Source: Chitinophagales bacterium
GTDB lineage: Bacteria > Bacteroidota > Bacteroidia > Chitinophagales > Saprospiraceae
Reading direction: 5' to 3'
Length of the DNA: 64,000 nt
NCBI GenBank assembly: GCA_026928325.1
Contig: JAIXKS010000058.1
Coordinates: 1-64,000, forward strand
Shown piece after piece: positions 18,068-26,745 of the stretch. Made by a program: the position numbers and the translations under genes. Position 1 is the first letter of the stretch; each line of letters opens with the position of its first letter. The notes below the pieces were generated by a model that searched no databases, was not told the DNA's origin, and worked only from the letters and a program-made list of their open reading frames with translations.

Positions 18068-18709
18068 TTATTCAAAATGTTTTTTCAGTTCGTCAGATTG
18101 AAATAATAATTCCATTTCGCACATTGCTTTTTTGGGGTTTTCATTGTCAAAGCTTCCAAGTGAAATGGAATTCTGCAAAGCCGTTTTTAGCATTGGTTTT
18201 AGTTTCAAATAAATGTCGTCATTTTGTTTCGTGAAAAATTTTTGTGTCTTTTCGTAATTTTTCAAGTGCTTTTTCAGTTCTGTTTCCGCACCTGAACAGT
18301 TACTGAAATATTTTAATGTTTTTTCAAAATGAAGCAGAAACCAAAATTCGAGGCAAGGATTGTTTACAATTATAACGACATTCTCATAATTTTCAGTAAG
18401 GTCTGTTCTGTAATCTTCAAATGATTTAAGCGGAGATTTTTTTCCTTTTGGTGCTTCATTTTCTTCTTTGATAACCGTATCAAGGTCTATTATCCAAAAA
18501 ACTTTTGTAAATTCTTTCTTTGCTAAATCACAGGTTAAATTGTATTGTTCTTCGATGCTTTTTTTGTTTGGAATTTCAGGTTTTATACTGACACGGATTT
18601 TCCTTTCGTTACGTTTTAGCATTTGCAAATACCAAACTTCTGTTTCACCGTCCACTACGACCGCAAAAGCAGGATTTGTTTTGGGCGCTTTTAATCTGGG
18701 TGTTCTCAT
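18068..18709 (-). CDS. rloB: RloB family protein (AbiLii-like), defence
   Basis: A 213-residue RloB-domain protein. Toprim-like landmarks are visible: AVVVDGETEVWYLQML (Glu of the GxTE motif near residues 20-25), VFWIIDLDTVI (the D-x-D pair around 72-76), and VNNPCLEFWFLLHFE (around 113-128), followed by a helical C-terminus. It starts in a 4-base ATGA overlap with the upstream ATPase, so the two are translationally coupled. RloB with an AAA15-type ATPase forms the AbiL-like phage abortive infection pair; RloA/RloB genes were first noted beside type I R-M loci. Here they are about 15 kb from one. The nuclease role of the Toprim fold is inferred. Confidence 0.82.
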   Translation of the reverse strand: MRTPRLKAPKTNPAFAVVVDGETEVWYLQMLKRNERKIRVSIKPEIPNKKSIEEQYNLTCDLAKKEFTKVFWIIDLDTVIKEENEAPKGKKSPLKSFEDYRTDLTENYENVVIIVNNPCLEFWFLLHFEKTLKYFSNCSGAETELKKHLKNYEKTQKFFTKQNDDIYLKLKPMLKTALQNSISLGSFDNENPKKAMCEMELLFQSDELKKHFE

Positions 18710-20004
18710 AGGTCAAAATCAATAAAAGTGTCGCCCAAATTAGGCGTAGCACTTAGTTTTCCACTTTTATATGCATTTAGTATGTTTGTAGTATTGCGAA
18801 CAACAGAACTATCAAAATCAGCTAATGAATACAGTTCGGTCGAACAACTTTCTTGTTTGTCCGTGAACCATATTGCGTCATTTCTAAAAATATCTTTGTT
18901 ATCTAAAATTTCTCTGTTGTGCGTTGTAGCAATGATTTGAGAATTTTTAGAATTCAACAAAAAAGAAAGAAGAAAATGCAAATACAAATCTGGGTGCAAA
19001 GAAGATTCTAACTCATCAATTGGAAAAGCCGTTGAGCTTTTTATAAGCAAAGCTAATAAACCAGCAAACCCATAATATCGCCTTGTTCCTTGCGATTCAA
19101 ATTCTAATGGTAAATTATATTTAATGTCACTAACTGTATGTTCAAATTCAATATTTACAGCGGTTAATTTCCCTTTTTGTTCTAATTCCTTAATTTTTTC
19201 GTTTGGCGCTTTAACCTGCTTTTTTAGAAATTCAATAAAGTCATCAGGAATGTCTTTTTCTTCTTCTTGAATAACGACATCAGAAATATTAAAGTCTGCT
19301 TTTTTTAAGATTGTAACTACATCCGATTTGGCTATTTCTTTATTGCTAATCCCTGTTGTTACAAATTGCTCCAATTCTGTTCTTGTATAAATTAGTGGTT
19401 TTAGGTAAGTACCGAACCAATCAACAACTTCTTGTAATTCTTTGAAGTCAATGTTTGTTTTCAAATAACCGCCAAGAACTGTATTATTCCAAAGTGTGTT
19501 AGCTTCAAGTATCTTTTCGAAAACTTTGTCAGTGGTAATTTTACTTCCAAAAGTTATTTCAGTAAACTGATTTTCTAAATTGGTTTTTCTTTTGAAAAGA
19601 TTGGCTTTGTTAGGATTGTAAAAATACAATTCCTCTGAAACAATTGCTTTTTTGAAAAACTCAACTTCGTAAAAGTACTTTATCTCGTTTTGAAAAAATT
19701 CTATTGAAATAATTGAATTTTCTTTGGGTGTATTTGAGTCAAAAAGAAAAGGATTAAAGTTTAATTCGTTGTTCTTTTTCCTTTCAGGGTTGATTACAAT
19801 ATCTCGTAAAAAATCAAGGGCTTTTAATATTGTCGTCTTACCTGAAGCGTTTGCTCCATAAATTAAGGCAAGTTTCAAAATTCTTTGTTCACCAAATTTT
19901 ACGATATAAGTATCTTCTAGGTGCGTTGATCTGTCTGCTTCAAATGAAAGAGTTTGTTTGCCTTTTATTGAACCAAAATTTTGAACGCTAAAATTGACAA
20001 TCAT
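18706..20004 (-). CDS. rloA: RloA-like AAA15 ATPase (AbiLi-like), defence
   Basis: A 432-residue ATPase. The frame extends to 20055, but the ATG at 20004 follows a Shine-Dalgarno-like AAAGGAAC and begins the conserved MIVNFSVQNFGSIKGKQTLSFEA, the typical start of OLD/AAA15 ABC-type ATPases. Walker A is LIYGANASGKTT near residue 50. The signature/Walker B region near the C-terminus reads FPIDELESSLHPDLY, followed by an H-loop segment (IIATTHNREIL). The ATPase probably senses infection and controls the RloB effector encoded by the overlapping downstream gene. Both genes are AT-rich compared with the conserved flanking genes. Confidence 0.82.
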   Translation of the reverse strand: MIVNFSVQNFGSIKGKQTLSFEADRSTHLEDTYIVKFGEQRILKLALIYGANASGKTTILKALDFLRDIVINPERKKNNELNFNPFLFDSNTPKENSIISIEFFQNEIKYFYEVEFFKKAIVSEELYFYNPNKANLFKRKTNLENQFTEITFGSKITTDKVFEKILEANTLWNNTVLGGYLKTNIDFKELQEVVDWFGTYLKPLIYTRTELEQFVTTGISNKEIAKSDVVTILKKADFNISDVVIQEEEKDIPDDFIEFLKKQVKAPNEKIKELEQKGKLTAVNIEFEHTVSDIKYNLPLEFESQGTRRYYGFAGLLALLIKSSTAFPIDELESSLHPDLYLHFLLSFLLNSKNSQIIATTHNREILDNKDIFRNDAIWFTDKQESCSTELYSLADFDSSVVRNTTNILNAYKSGKLSATPNLGDTFIDFDL

Positions 20005-20142
20005 TTTTGTTCCTTTATTGTAAATTGACTGCAAATTTAGAGATAAAAATAACATAAAGTTTATTTATGGCTCAAAAAATGTAATTCGTTTACAAAATAT
20101 AGCGTTTGAGTTGAGAGTTTGCCGTTCTTAAATTAAAAAAGA

Positions 20143-20257
20143 TGGGTAGAGGTGGACTCGAACCACTTTTCTCTGTCCCAAATTCACATTAATTTACTGT
20201 TGGTTTCATTGTCTTAAAGTATGGAGTTGGGAATCATATCCACCTCGAGAGCTACCC
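20143..20257 (-). ncRNA. tRNA-like fold of unknown identity (possibly a decayed tRNA or tmRNA-type domain)
   Basis: Read on the minus strand, GTGGTTCGAGTCCAC forms a perfect T-arm hairpin (20152-20166) with a TTCGAGT loop. It is followed by TCTACCC (20144-20150), which pairs 6 of 7 with GGGTAGC (20251-20257), and by T6 (20134-20140), terminator-like. Between them TCCCAA (20227-20232) and TTGGGA (20176-20181) form a stem where the anticodon arm would be, but with a 44-base loop. No anticodon is identifiable and the usual tmRNA 5' signature is absent. Another 200 bases upstream (20260-20470) contain more short hairpins (GGAC...GTCC twice) but no gene. This region separates rloA from priA. Confidence 0.3.
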
Positions 20258-20699
20258 CAACTGCTACACTTTTGATTTTGTTTATCATAGTCGTAAAGTT
20301 TTGAATTAACATCATTGTTACCAATGAGGAGAATGTCGTCACTCCAACTACAGACTATGCAAATTCAACTGTCAATGTTACTTTAAACTTAGTCTCTTTC
20401 GTCCCGTAGTCAGGACTATATTTTCAATGAACACTTTCGTCCTAAGCTGACCGATACGAGCAGTTTGCATTATGTTAGGTAACGTGTTTCGATTGAAATT
20501 TATCGCAAAAATCTACCACAAACGTCAAGCTACCAAAATGTTGAAAGATTTGCTTTCGATGGTTCATAAAATATACCGGCATATTCAAACTAATTTACTA
20601 TTAATCGCTATGATTGAGTGCCAAAACTTATTTTTAATCCTTGATAGGGCAATAATACTTCCTTATTGTAGATTTTATAAAAGTTAATTTAGATTAAAC

Positions 20700-20707
20700 T
20701 ATCTTTG
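20700..20707 (+). promoter_or_regulatory. Candidate -7 element (TATCTTTG)
   Basis: Exact TAnnTTTG match 20 bases upstream of the TTG start of priA. Confidence 0.5.
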
Positions 20708-20726
20708 CATTTAATAAATCAATATT

Positions 20727-23183
20727 TTGGATATCAAATTTGTTACCGTTATTCTACCGCTCATGCTCCCGGAACTATTGACGTATAGCGTTCCGGAGTC
20801 GTTGAAAAATGGGTTAAAACCCGGGATGCGCGTGGAGGTAGGCGTAAGAAATAAGTTGTATTCTGCGATTGTCTATGAGACACTCGAAACCCTCGATCTT
20901 CCTTACAAAACCAAGCCCATCATTTCAGTTATCGATCATAACCCGATCATAACCGAAAAGCAATTACAATTTTGGATGTGGATCGCACGGTACTATTGTT
21001 GTACACCCGGAGAAGTGATGAAAGTCGCCCTACCCTCTGGTTTGAAATTAGAAAGTGAAACCAAGGTTCTATTGAATGGAGATCCTAGCGAAATAGATAC
21101 CTTCAACCTGTCAGATGAAGAATACCTCATCGTTGAGGCAATCACTGTGCAACATCAGCTTACCATTTCTCAAATTCAGGATATACTCAATAAAAAATCT
21201 ATTTATCCGATTATCAGAGGCTTGATAGATCAAGGCATCATCGCCATCATGGAAGAATTGAAAGAAAAATACAAACCTAAATCCATAACTTTTCTTACAT
21301 TAAACGAGCCTTACCGTTCCAATCCTGAAAAACTGACGGAAGTATTTGATAAAATAGCCAAAAGCGAAAAACAAACCCGCTTACTTCTAGCTTTTGTACA
21401 GCTTAGTAAAAACAAAACCTTTTCAATCCCGGCATCTGATATTTACACGCTTTCAGGTGGAAATAGCAGCATTGCTCGCGCTATGGCCAAGAAAGATATT
21501 TTTACGATAGAAAAGAAAACAATCAGTCGTATCAAAAGCGATGTTGCCGATGGAGGGCCTACGATACCTCCATTGAGTCCCATGCAAATCACGGCCTTGG
21601 AGGAGATAAAGGGTCATTTTCAGGCAGACAAACCCGTATTGATCCACGGTATAACCGGCAGTGGAAAGACACGAGTTTATACCGAACTTATCAACGAAAC
21701 CATGCAATCGGGAAAGCAAACCCTATATTTATTGCCGGAAATTGCACTCACAACCCACATGGTCGAAAGGCTAAAAAACGAACTTGGCCAAGACATCCTC
21801 GTTTATCACAGCCGCTTGAGCAATCATGAAAGAGTTGAAATCTGGAATGCCATCCTTCTCGGTGCAAAAGTGGTCATTGGCGCCCGATCTTCGTTATTTC
21901 TACCTTTCACCAACCTAGGTTTAATCATCGTCGATGAAGAACATGATCCGTCGTATAAGCAATTTGATCCAAATCCACGATATAATGCCAGAGATGCTGC
22001 CATCTATCTAGCCAACCGCAATCATGCCAAAATCATCCTAGGGAGTGCGACGCCAAGCATGGAGTCGTATGTCAACGCTACGACAGAAAAATATGGCCTC
22101 GTAGAAATGACAGAGCGACATGGCACATCTGTACTACCTGAGATGCAAATCGTCGATCTCCGTGAAGCATATAAAGACCAGTCTTTTAAGGGTATTTTTA
22201 GCCCAACGCTATTGTCTGCTATTGAGGAAGCGCTAGCACAAAAGGAACAAGTGATACTCTTTCAAAATCGAAGAGGATATGCACCGATTCTAGAATGTCA
22301 ACTCTGTGGATGGACAGCGGAATGTATCAACTGTGATGTAAAACTGACAAAACATAAAGCTTTTAATGAGTTGAGATGCCATTACTGCGGCAGCAGAAGC
22401 AAATTGCCAGAAATGTGTCCCGCTTGTGGCAATACCCATCTCAGTGAAGCCGGTATGGGAACCGAAAAAATAGAAGAAAGTCTAGCCGCTATTTTTCCCG
22501 AAGCCCGCATAGCCAGAATGGACTATGACACGGCCAAAACAAAAACCGCCCTAGAGTCTATAATGGTAGATTTTGAATTGAGAAAAATTGATATCCTCGT
22601 CGGTACCCAGATGATCACCAAAGGACTAGACTTCGACAATATCTCCTTGGTCGGCGTATTGAATGCGGACAGTTTGTTGAAATATCCTGATTTGCGATCA
22701 AACGAAAGGGCTTTTCAGTTGCTGACTCAAGTAGCTGGAAGAGCCGGACGTCGCCAAAAACAAGGTAAAGTCATCATTCAGACTTTCAGCCCAGGACATC
22801 CAATCATAGTCGAAACAACTCAATCCCTGTATGGCCGATTTTTTAAACGAGAATCCGGAGAGCGCCACATGTTCCGATATCCACCGTACTATAGGATGAT
22901 TCAGCTGGAATTTCTCCACAAAAACGCGGAAGTTGTAGCTAAAGCAAGTGCAGAGTTCGCACGCCTTACCAAAAAACAATTAGGCGAAAGAGTGTTGGGT
23001 CCGGCTGTCCCTTCCGTCGCTAGAATACGAGGATATTACATCAATACCATCACTGTAAAAATGGAGAAAAACAACCTCCTAACTGCTAAGATTAAAGATT
23101 TATTATTGAGCACGTCGGACACCATCAAAAAAATAGAACCCTTCAAAAACGTTCGGATTAATATTGATGTAGATCCATATTAA
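20727..23183 (+). CDS. priA: Primosomal protein N' (replication restart helicase PriA)
   Basis: An 818-residue superfamily 2 helicase that rebuilds replication forks after collapse. The N-terminal 3'-DNA-binding domain (about 1-105) contains YYCCTPGEVMKVALPSGL. Walker A is GITGSGKTRVY near residue 310, the DEEH box is IIVDEEHDPSYKQFD near 400, and motif III is GSATPSMES. The zinc-binding insertion shows paired C-x2-C motifs (CQLCGWTAECINC and CHYCG, CPACG) around 525-575. Motifs V and VI are GTQMITKGLDFDNI and QVAGRAGR. The start is TTG at 20727, which begins in phase with the conserved N-terminus. Length is typical. Confidence 0.95.
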   Translation: MDIKFVTVILPLMLPELLTYSVPESLKNGLKPGMRVEVGVRNKLYSAIVYETLETLDLPYKTKPIISVIDHNPIITEKQLQFWMWIARYYCCTPGEVMKVALPSGLKLESETKVLLNGDPSEIDTFNLSDEEYLIVEAITVQHQLTISQIQDILNKKSIYPIIRGLIDQGIIAIMEELKEKYKPKSITFLTLNEPYRSNPEKLTEVFDKIAKSEKQTRLLLAFVQLSKNKTFSIPASDIYTLSGGNSSIARAMAKKDIFTIEKKTISRIKSDVADGGPTIPPLSPMQITALEEIKGHFQADKPVLIHGITGSGKTRVYTELINETMQSGKQTLYLLPEIALTTHMVERLKNELGQDILVYHSRLSNHERVEIWNAILLGAKVVIGARSSLFLPFTNLGLIIVDEEHDPSYKQFDPNPRYNARDAAIYLANRNHAKIILGSATPSMESYVNATTEKYGLVEMTERHGTSVLPEMQIVDLREAYKDQSFKGIFSPTLLSAIEEALAQKEQVILFQNRRGYAPILECQLCGWTAECINCDVKLTKHKAFNELRCHYCGSRSKLPEMCPACGNTHLSEAGMGTEKIEESLAAIFPEARIARMDYDTAKTKTALESIMVDFELRKIDILVGTQMITKGLDFDNISLVGVLNADSLLKYPDLRSNERAFQLLTQVAGRAGRRQKQGKVIIQTFSPGHPIIVETTQSLYGRFFKRESGERHMFRYPPYYRMIQLEFLHKNAEVVAKASAEFARLTKKQLGERVLGPAVPSVARIRGYYINTITVKMEKNNLLTAKIKDLLLSTSDTIKKIEPFKNVRINIDVDPY

Positions 23184-23307
23184 GCTCTTTTTACGAGTTC
23201 TAAACATGAGTTTTGAATCCATTCATCTTCGATTGCGATCAATTATAAAAATTAATTTGACCATAAATATACCGAAGTTACTAAAAAGTATTAATTTTAC
23301 AGTTAAT

Positions 23308-23694
23308 ATGAGACAAGTATCAATCATAGTATTAGTTTCGCTCATGCTCTTGCAACCCTTTAGCAAGATATCTATCGTTTTTTCTTTCAAAATCAATCAA
23401 AAAGAAATTGCTGAAAAACTTTGTTCCCAGAAGGAAGAAAAACACAATACTTGTCAAGGTAAATGTCTATTAAAAAAAGAAATCAAAAAAGCAGACGAGC
23501 AAGAAAAGAAGCAAGCGCCTAATCAGCAAAAAGATAAATATGAAACGCTGTTTTGTCAGCATCTTCCGCTCATCGAGCCTTTGTATATGGTCAAAATAAC
23601 CCAGCAAAAGTCCATGCGACCGGATCATATTGACTTCGTTTATACTTCTTATCTACAAGATATTTTCCATCCACCCGAGTTTATTTTGGTTTAA
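23308..23694 (+). CDS. Small exported Cys-containing protein, probable metal-linked (CxGKC motif)
   Basis: The frame opens at 23206, but ATG 23308 begins a signal peptide-like segment (MRQVSIIVLVSLMLLQPFSK), giving about 128 residues. The mature protein has LCSQKEEKHNTCQGKCLLKK, the C...C-x-G-K-C-x-L-x-K arrangement of a small Bacteroidota family usually found next to TonB receptors or copper/zinc genes, then a Lys/Glu/Gln-rich linker and one more Cys. It is followed by a Cys-headed outer-membrane protein and a DUF4625 lipoprotein, consistent with a metal-handling cluster. Function is inferred from family context only. Confidence 0.65.
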   Translation: MRQVSIIVLVSLMLLQPFSKISIVFSFKINQKEIAEKLCSQKEEKHNTCQGKCLLKKEIKKADEQEKKQAPNQQKDKYETLFCQHLPLIEPLYMVKITQQKSMRPDHIDFVYTSYLQDIFHPPEFILV

Positions 23695-23725
23695 CCTAAA
23701 GCTTATTCTTAAACTTCATCTTGTT

Positions 23726-23900
23726 TAGTACTCTGTCAACAAAAGGATCTTAATGAAAGGTCGTTCTTTTATAGACAAAGCACTAGGATTATTTTCAAAA
23801 TCAAGGCGAAATAAGCCGCCTAACCTGGTTAGTTTAGTGCATTATTTCAACGATGGTTGCGGAAAATAAACGGCAATTCATGAAGTATCTTATAAGAACT
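23726..23900 (+). repeat. Short terminal-repeat copy (about 60 bp) of the MITE-like family plus a diverged internal segment
   Basis: TAGTACTCTGTCAACAAAAG at the left and ATAGACAAAGCACTA at the right (ending 23785) are inverted versions of the family ends with almost no interior. Immediately after, TCAAGGCGAAATAAGCC...ATTTCAACGATGG parallels the centre of the full element, with a different palindrome (CTAACCTGGTTAG). The gap 23695-24053 contains this and no visible gene. Confidence 0.55.
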
Positions 23901-24053
23901 GGGCTTTATACGAAAATGGTCTTTTTTATCATGAGTCTTATGGCTGATTCAAATAATCACTTTCGTATCAGATATCGCAATCATTTGCCTTATCCTTATC
24001 AAAAAAGGATAAAATCTTAGTAATTGGGTAGGTCGATACTTACCTATTGAATC

Positions 24054-25013
24054 ATGTTAAACAAAATAAATAAAATCATGATGCGTATTTCAAAATGGCT
24101 CAAAGTTGTCGTTTTAGTAGCTTTGAGTATAACCATATCCAATAATACAGCGACTGCCTGTGATGTTTGTGGTTGTTCTGTAGGCGGTAATTACTTCGGG
24201 ATATTACCGCATTTTCATCAAAATTTTATTGGAGTTCGGTATCAAAACCGCAGCTTCATATCTGAGCATTTAACCCTTTTTCCCGGTGAAATCCCGTTAA
24301 AAACTCAAGAATCGTTTCATACCGCTGAATTGTGGGGCAGATATGTACCTCATCCAAAAGTACACCTTTTCGCTTTTGTTCCATATAATCAATATACTAA
24401 AGACGAAGAGGGCGTTCGGTCTGTTGTTTCCGGTATCGGTGATATCAGCCTCATGGCGCATTACATCGTATTTAATACGGGAAATATGGATGAACTGACG
24501 TGGAAACAAGCCCTTCAAATAGGTTCTGGTATTAAATTGCCAACAGGCAAAAGTGACAATATCCAAGAACACAGTGGCTTGCTGATTCCGAGTTTACAAG
24601 CGGGAACTGGTGCTGTTGACATCCCTTTTAGTATGATATATACCCTACGAAATGACCAATGGGGTATCAATGCAGAAGCCAACTATAGATGGAATCTGAT
24701 TAATAAAAGAGATTATAAGTTTGGTGATCGCATTTCTACTTCTTTGCGCGCTTTTTATTGGTTAGGAAATGATCAATTTACCCTACTTCCGCATTTAAGT
24801 GTAAATTACGAATACGGATTTAAGGATAAGAGCGAGGGCGTTGAAGCCGAATATACAGGTAGCCAAAGCATCCTTGCCGGTGCCGGCCTTGATTTTTATT
24901 TCGATCGATTTATTGTCAATGCGAGCTATCAATTACCGCTATATCAAGATATAGCTCAAGGTCAAATTACGGGTAATCCTCGTTTTAACGTGGGTATCGC
25001 CTATCAATTTTAA
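24054..25013 (+). CDS. Outer-membrane beta-barrel 'transporter' with CDVCGC motif
   Basis: A 319-residue exported protein. A signal peptide (hydrophobic core around residues 16-30, ending ATA) is followed at once by CDVCGCSVGGNYFGILP. The rest consists of alternating aromatic/polar strands of an outer-membrane barrel (NFIGVRYQNRSF, AELWGRYVPHPKVHLFAFVPY, NQWGINAEANYRW) ending in a terminal aromatic strand (FNVGIAYQF). The Cys-x2-Cys-x-Cys head suggests metal or cofactor binding at the mature N-terminus. Proteins of this type sit next to DUF4625 lipoproteins in Bacteroidota and are annotated only as 'transporter'. Metal dependence is an inference. Confidence 0.72.
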   Translation: MLNKINKIMMRISKWLKVVVLVALSITISNNTATACDVCGCSVGGNYFGILPHFHQNFIGVRYQNRSFISEHLTLFPGEIPLKTQESFHTAELWGRYVPHPKVHLFAFVPYNQYTKDEEGVRSVVSGIGDISLMAHYIVFNTGNMDELTWKQALQIGSGIKLPTGKSDNIQEHSGLLIPSLQAGTGAVDIPFSMIYTLRNDQWGINAEANYRWNLINKRDYKFGDRISTSLRAFYWLGNDQFTLLPHLSVNYEYGFKDKSEGVEAEYTGSQSILAGAGLDFYFDRFIVNASYQLPLYQDIAQGQITGNPRFNVGIAYQF

Positions 25014-25048
25014 TTCATTTATTTCTTTATTTTAAAAATTAAAAAATC

Positions 25049-25468
25049 ATGTTAAACCATATATTAAAAACCCTAACTTTCGGATTACTAATCGGAGCAA
25101 CGCTTTTGATTTCTTCTTGCTCAAAAGATGATGACAATAATACAGATCCGGTTGCCGCAGAAGCTATTATTACCATCACCGCACCTACTGAAGGTGCTGC
25201 GTTTGAGCAAAATGCAACCATTCATATCACTGGTAATATCGAATTTGCAGATGGCTTACACGGATATCAGATTTTCATTCGTAAAAAAGCCGACAATACT
25301 GTTCTATTTCAAAAAGACGAACACGTACACGGAAAAACCGTTGATTTTAGTGAGCAATGGGTCAATAATTTAGATAATCACTATGATTTAGAATTAGAGG
25401 TTATCGCCATTTTGGATCACGATGGGAAAACAGCTTCTAAAAAAGTGAATTTTCACGCACATCCATAG
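25049..25468 (+). CDS. DUF4625 domain lipoprotein
   Basis: A 139-residue lipoprotein with a leader ending LLISSCSKDDD (lipobox Cys at 24). A single Ig-like beta domain follows, with TAPTEGAAF, DGLHGYQIFIRKK and several His residues (DEHVHGKTVDF and a terminal FHAHP) that could bind metal. It lies 35 bases after the CDVCGC outer-membrane protein and is followed by a terminator that closes the unit. The domain is of unknown function. Confidence 0.75.
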   Translation: MLNHILKTLTFGLLIGATLLISSCSKDDDNNTDPVAAEAIITITAPTEGAAFEQNATIHITGNIEFADGLHGYQIFIRKKADNTVLFQKDEHVHGKTVDFSEQWVNNLDNHYDLELEVIAILDHDGKTASKKVNFHAHP

Positions 25469-25480
25469 GCATGGATAAAG

Positions 25481-25517
25481 AAAAAGCGAGGCAATGATTT
25501 TGTCTCGCTTTTTTTTT
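25481..25517 (+). terminator. Rho-independent terminator
   Basis: AAAAAGCGAG(G)CA pairs with TG(T)CTCGCTTTTT around a 6-8 base loop and continues into T8. It closes the metal-linked unit. The ATG that would give the longest frame for the next gene (25494) lies in the loop of this hairpin, which argues against that start. Confidence 0.85.
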
Positions 25518-25567
25518 ATGCTTAGACTAAAAATACGACTTCATTACGCCATATTTGTACGATTTCT

Positions 25568-25575
25568 TATCTTTG
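25568..25575 (+). promoter_or_regulatory. Candidate -7 element (TATCTTTG)
   Basis: TAnnTTTG match just upstream of the conserved N-terminus of the glycosyltransferase. If used, the message would be nearly leaderless for a start at TTG 25584. Confidence 0.4.
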
Positions 25576-25583
25576 TACAAACA

Positions 25584-26543
25584 TTGGTCATTATCAAAAA
25601 AATATTAATCATAAGGTTTTCTTCCATTGGGGATATTATCCTGACGACTCCGGTTATCAGGTGCGTCAAGCAACAGACCCAAGCGGAAATTCACTATCTT
25701 GTAAAACCCAATTTTGCGCATGTCATCGAGCAAAATCCCTATATCGATCAATGCATCTCGCTCAAAAAGAATTTACAGGAAACAATCCAAGCATTAAAAC
25801 AAGAAAACTACGACCTTATCATTGATTTACAGAAAAACCTACGTTCTTATCGCATTTCCTTTGCCTTGGGTGTCAAAACGGTGCGATTCGATAAACTCAA
25901 TTTCAAAAAATGGCTTTATGTACAATTCAAATGGGATCTACTACCTAAGGATAAGCATCTGATAGACCGATATTTTGACGCATTAAAACCAATCGGTATT
26001 GTAGATGACGGAATGGGTATGGACTATACTATTTCAGCTGAAGAAGATGCAAAAGCCGTACAAATAGCGGGAAAAACCTCGTTTCAAGTCTTGGTGCTCG
26101 GTGCTACTTATTTCACAAAACGAATACCTGAAGAGAAATGCCGGGAAATCATCGAACGTTATCCCAATCCGACTATCTTGACAGGAGGTAAAGATGTCAG
26201 TGCCTTGGCCGAACGATTGTCGTCGTTATATCCAGATCGGACGATAGATACGACTGGCAAGGTAAGCCTTGGTGTAAGTGCTGCGCTCATTCGTCATAGC
26301 CAACGCGTTGTCACTGGCGACACCGGACTCATGCACATCGCCGCAGCCTTGCAAAAAGAAATCATCGTCTTATGGGGAAATACTGTTCCTCAATTTGGTA
26401 TGTATCCATACTATGGCCATAAAAACAAACCTCAGCATACCAACAAAGAAGTCTTGAATCTCTCTTGTCGGCCTTGTTCTAAACTTGGGTTCGACCATTG
26501 CCCGAAAGGCCACTTTAAGTGCATGAAAGATATCGAATTATAA
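25584..26543 (+). CDS. Glycosyltransferase family 9 (heptosyltransferase-like)
   Basis: About 319 residues from the TTG at 25584. The longer frame to ATG 25494 would run through a terminator and promoter, and its N-terminal residues are not family-like. The GT9 N-terminus IKKILIIRFSSIGDIILTTPVIR is the donor/acceptor loop typical of ADP-heptose:LPS heptosyltransferases. The second Rossmann domain shows LVLGATYFTKRIP, and the family signature VTGDTGLMHIAAAL followed by LWGNTVPQFGMYPY. It acts at the inner membrane in lipopolysaccharide core or related glycan assembly. The exact sugar and acceptor are unknown, and no other LPS gene is adjacent. Confidence 0.85.
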   Translation: MVIIKKILIIRFSSIGDIILTTPVIRCVKQQTQAEIHYLVKPNFAHVIEQNPYIDQCISLKKNLQETIQALKQENYDLIIDLQKNLRSYRISFALGVKTVRFDKLNFKKWLYVQFKWDLLPKDKHLIDRYFDALKPIGIVDDGMGMDYTISAEEDAKAVQIAGKTSFQVLVLGATYFTKRIPEEKCREIIERYPNPTILTGGKDVSALAERLSSLYPDRTIDTTGKVSLGVSAALIRHSQRVVTGDTGLMHIAAALQKEIIVLWGNTVPQFGMYPYYGHKNKPQHTNKEVLNLSCRPCSKLGFDHCPKGHFKCMKDIEL

Positions 26544-26745
26544 CCGAAATCACTGTAAAACATGGAGTTTCTGCTTAAAGGAAGCCCAAGAAAACGATAA
26601 AAGTATTTTTTTAAAAAGTGCTTTACCATTTACAGATCTAAAGGGAAGAAAAAATATTTTTCGATATATCGCCCATAATTCGCAACTTGTATAATATATT
26701 GCACGATATTTGTATAAGCAATCTATATAAAGTATTAAAAATATC

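Noticed and set aside
20220..20400. Minus-strand reading frame (…GNNDVNSKLYDYDKQN…)
   Set aside because: It runs only about 50 codons, begins right after a stop with no start codon, and has no neighbour; treated as chance or an old remnant.
20143..20480. tmRNA (ssrA) or group I intron
   Set aside because: The tmRNA 5' signature and a tag ending in Ala-Ala are absent; the AATATAGTCC segment resembles an intron core but its partner order is wrong.
20472..20687. 71-codon frame upstream of priA
   Set aside because: No recognisable composition or start context; it overlaps the region of hairpins and the priA promoter.
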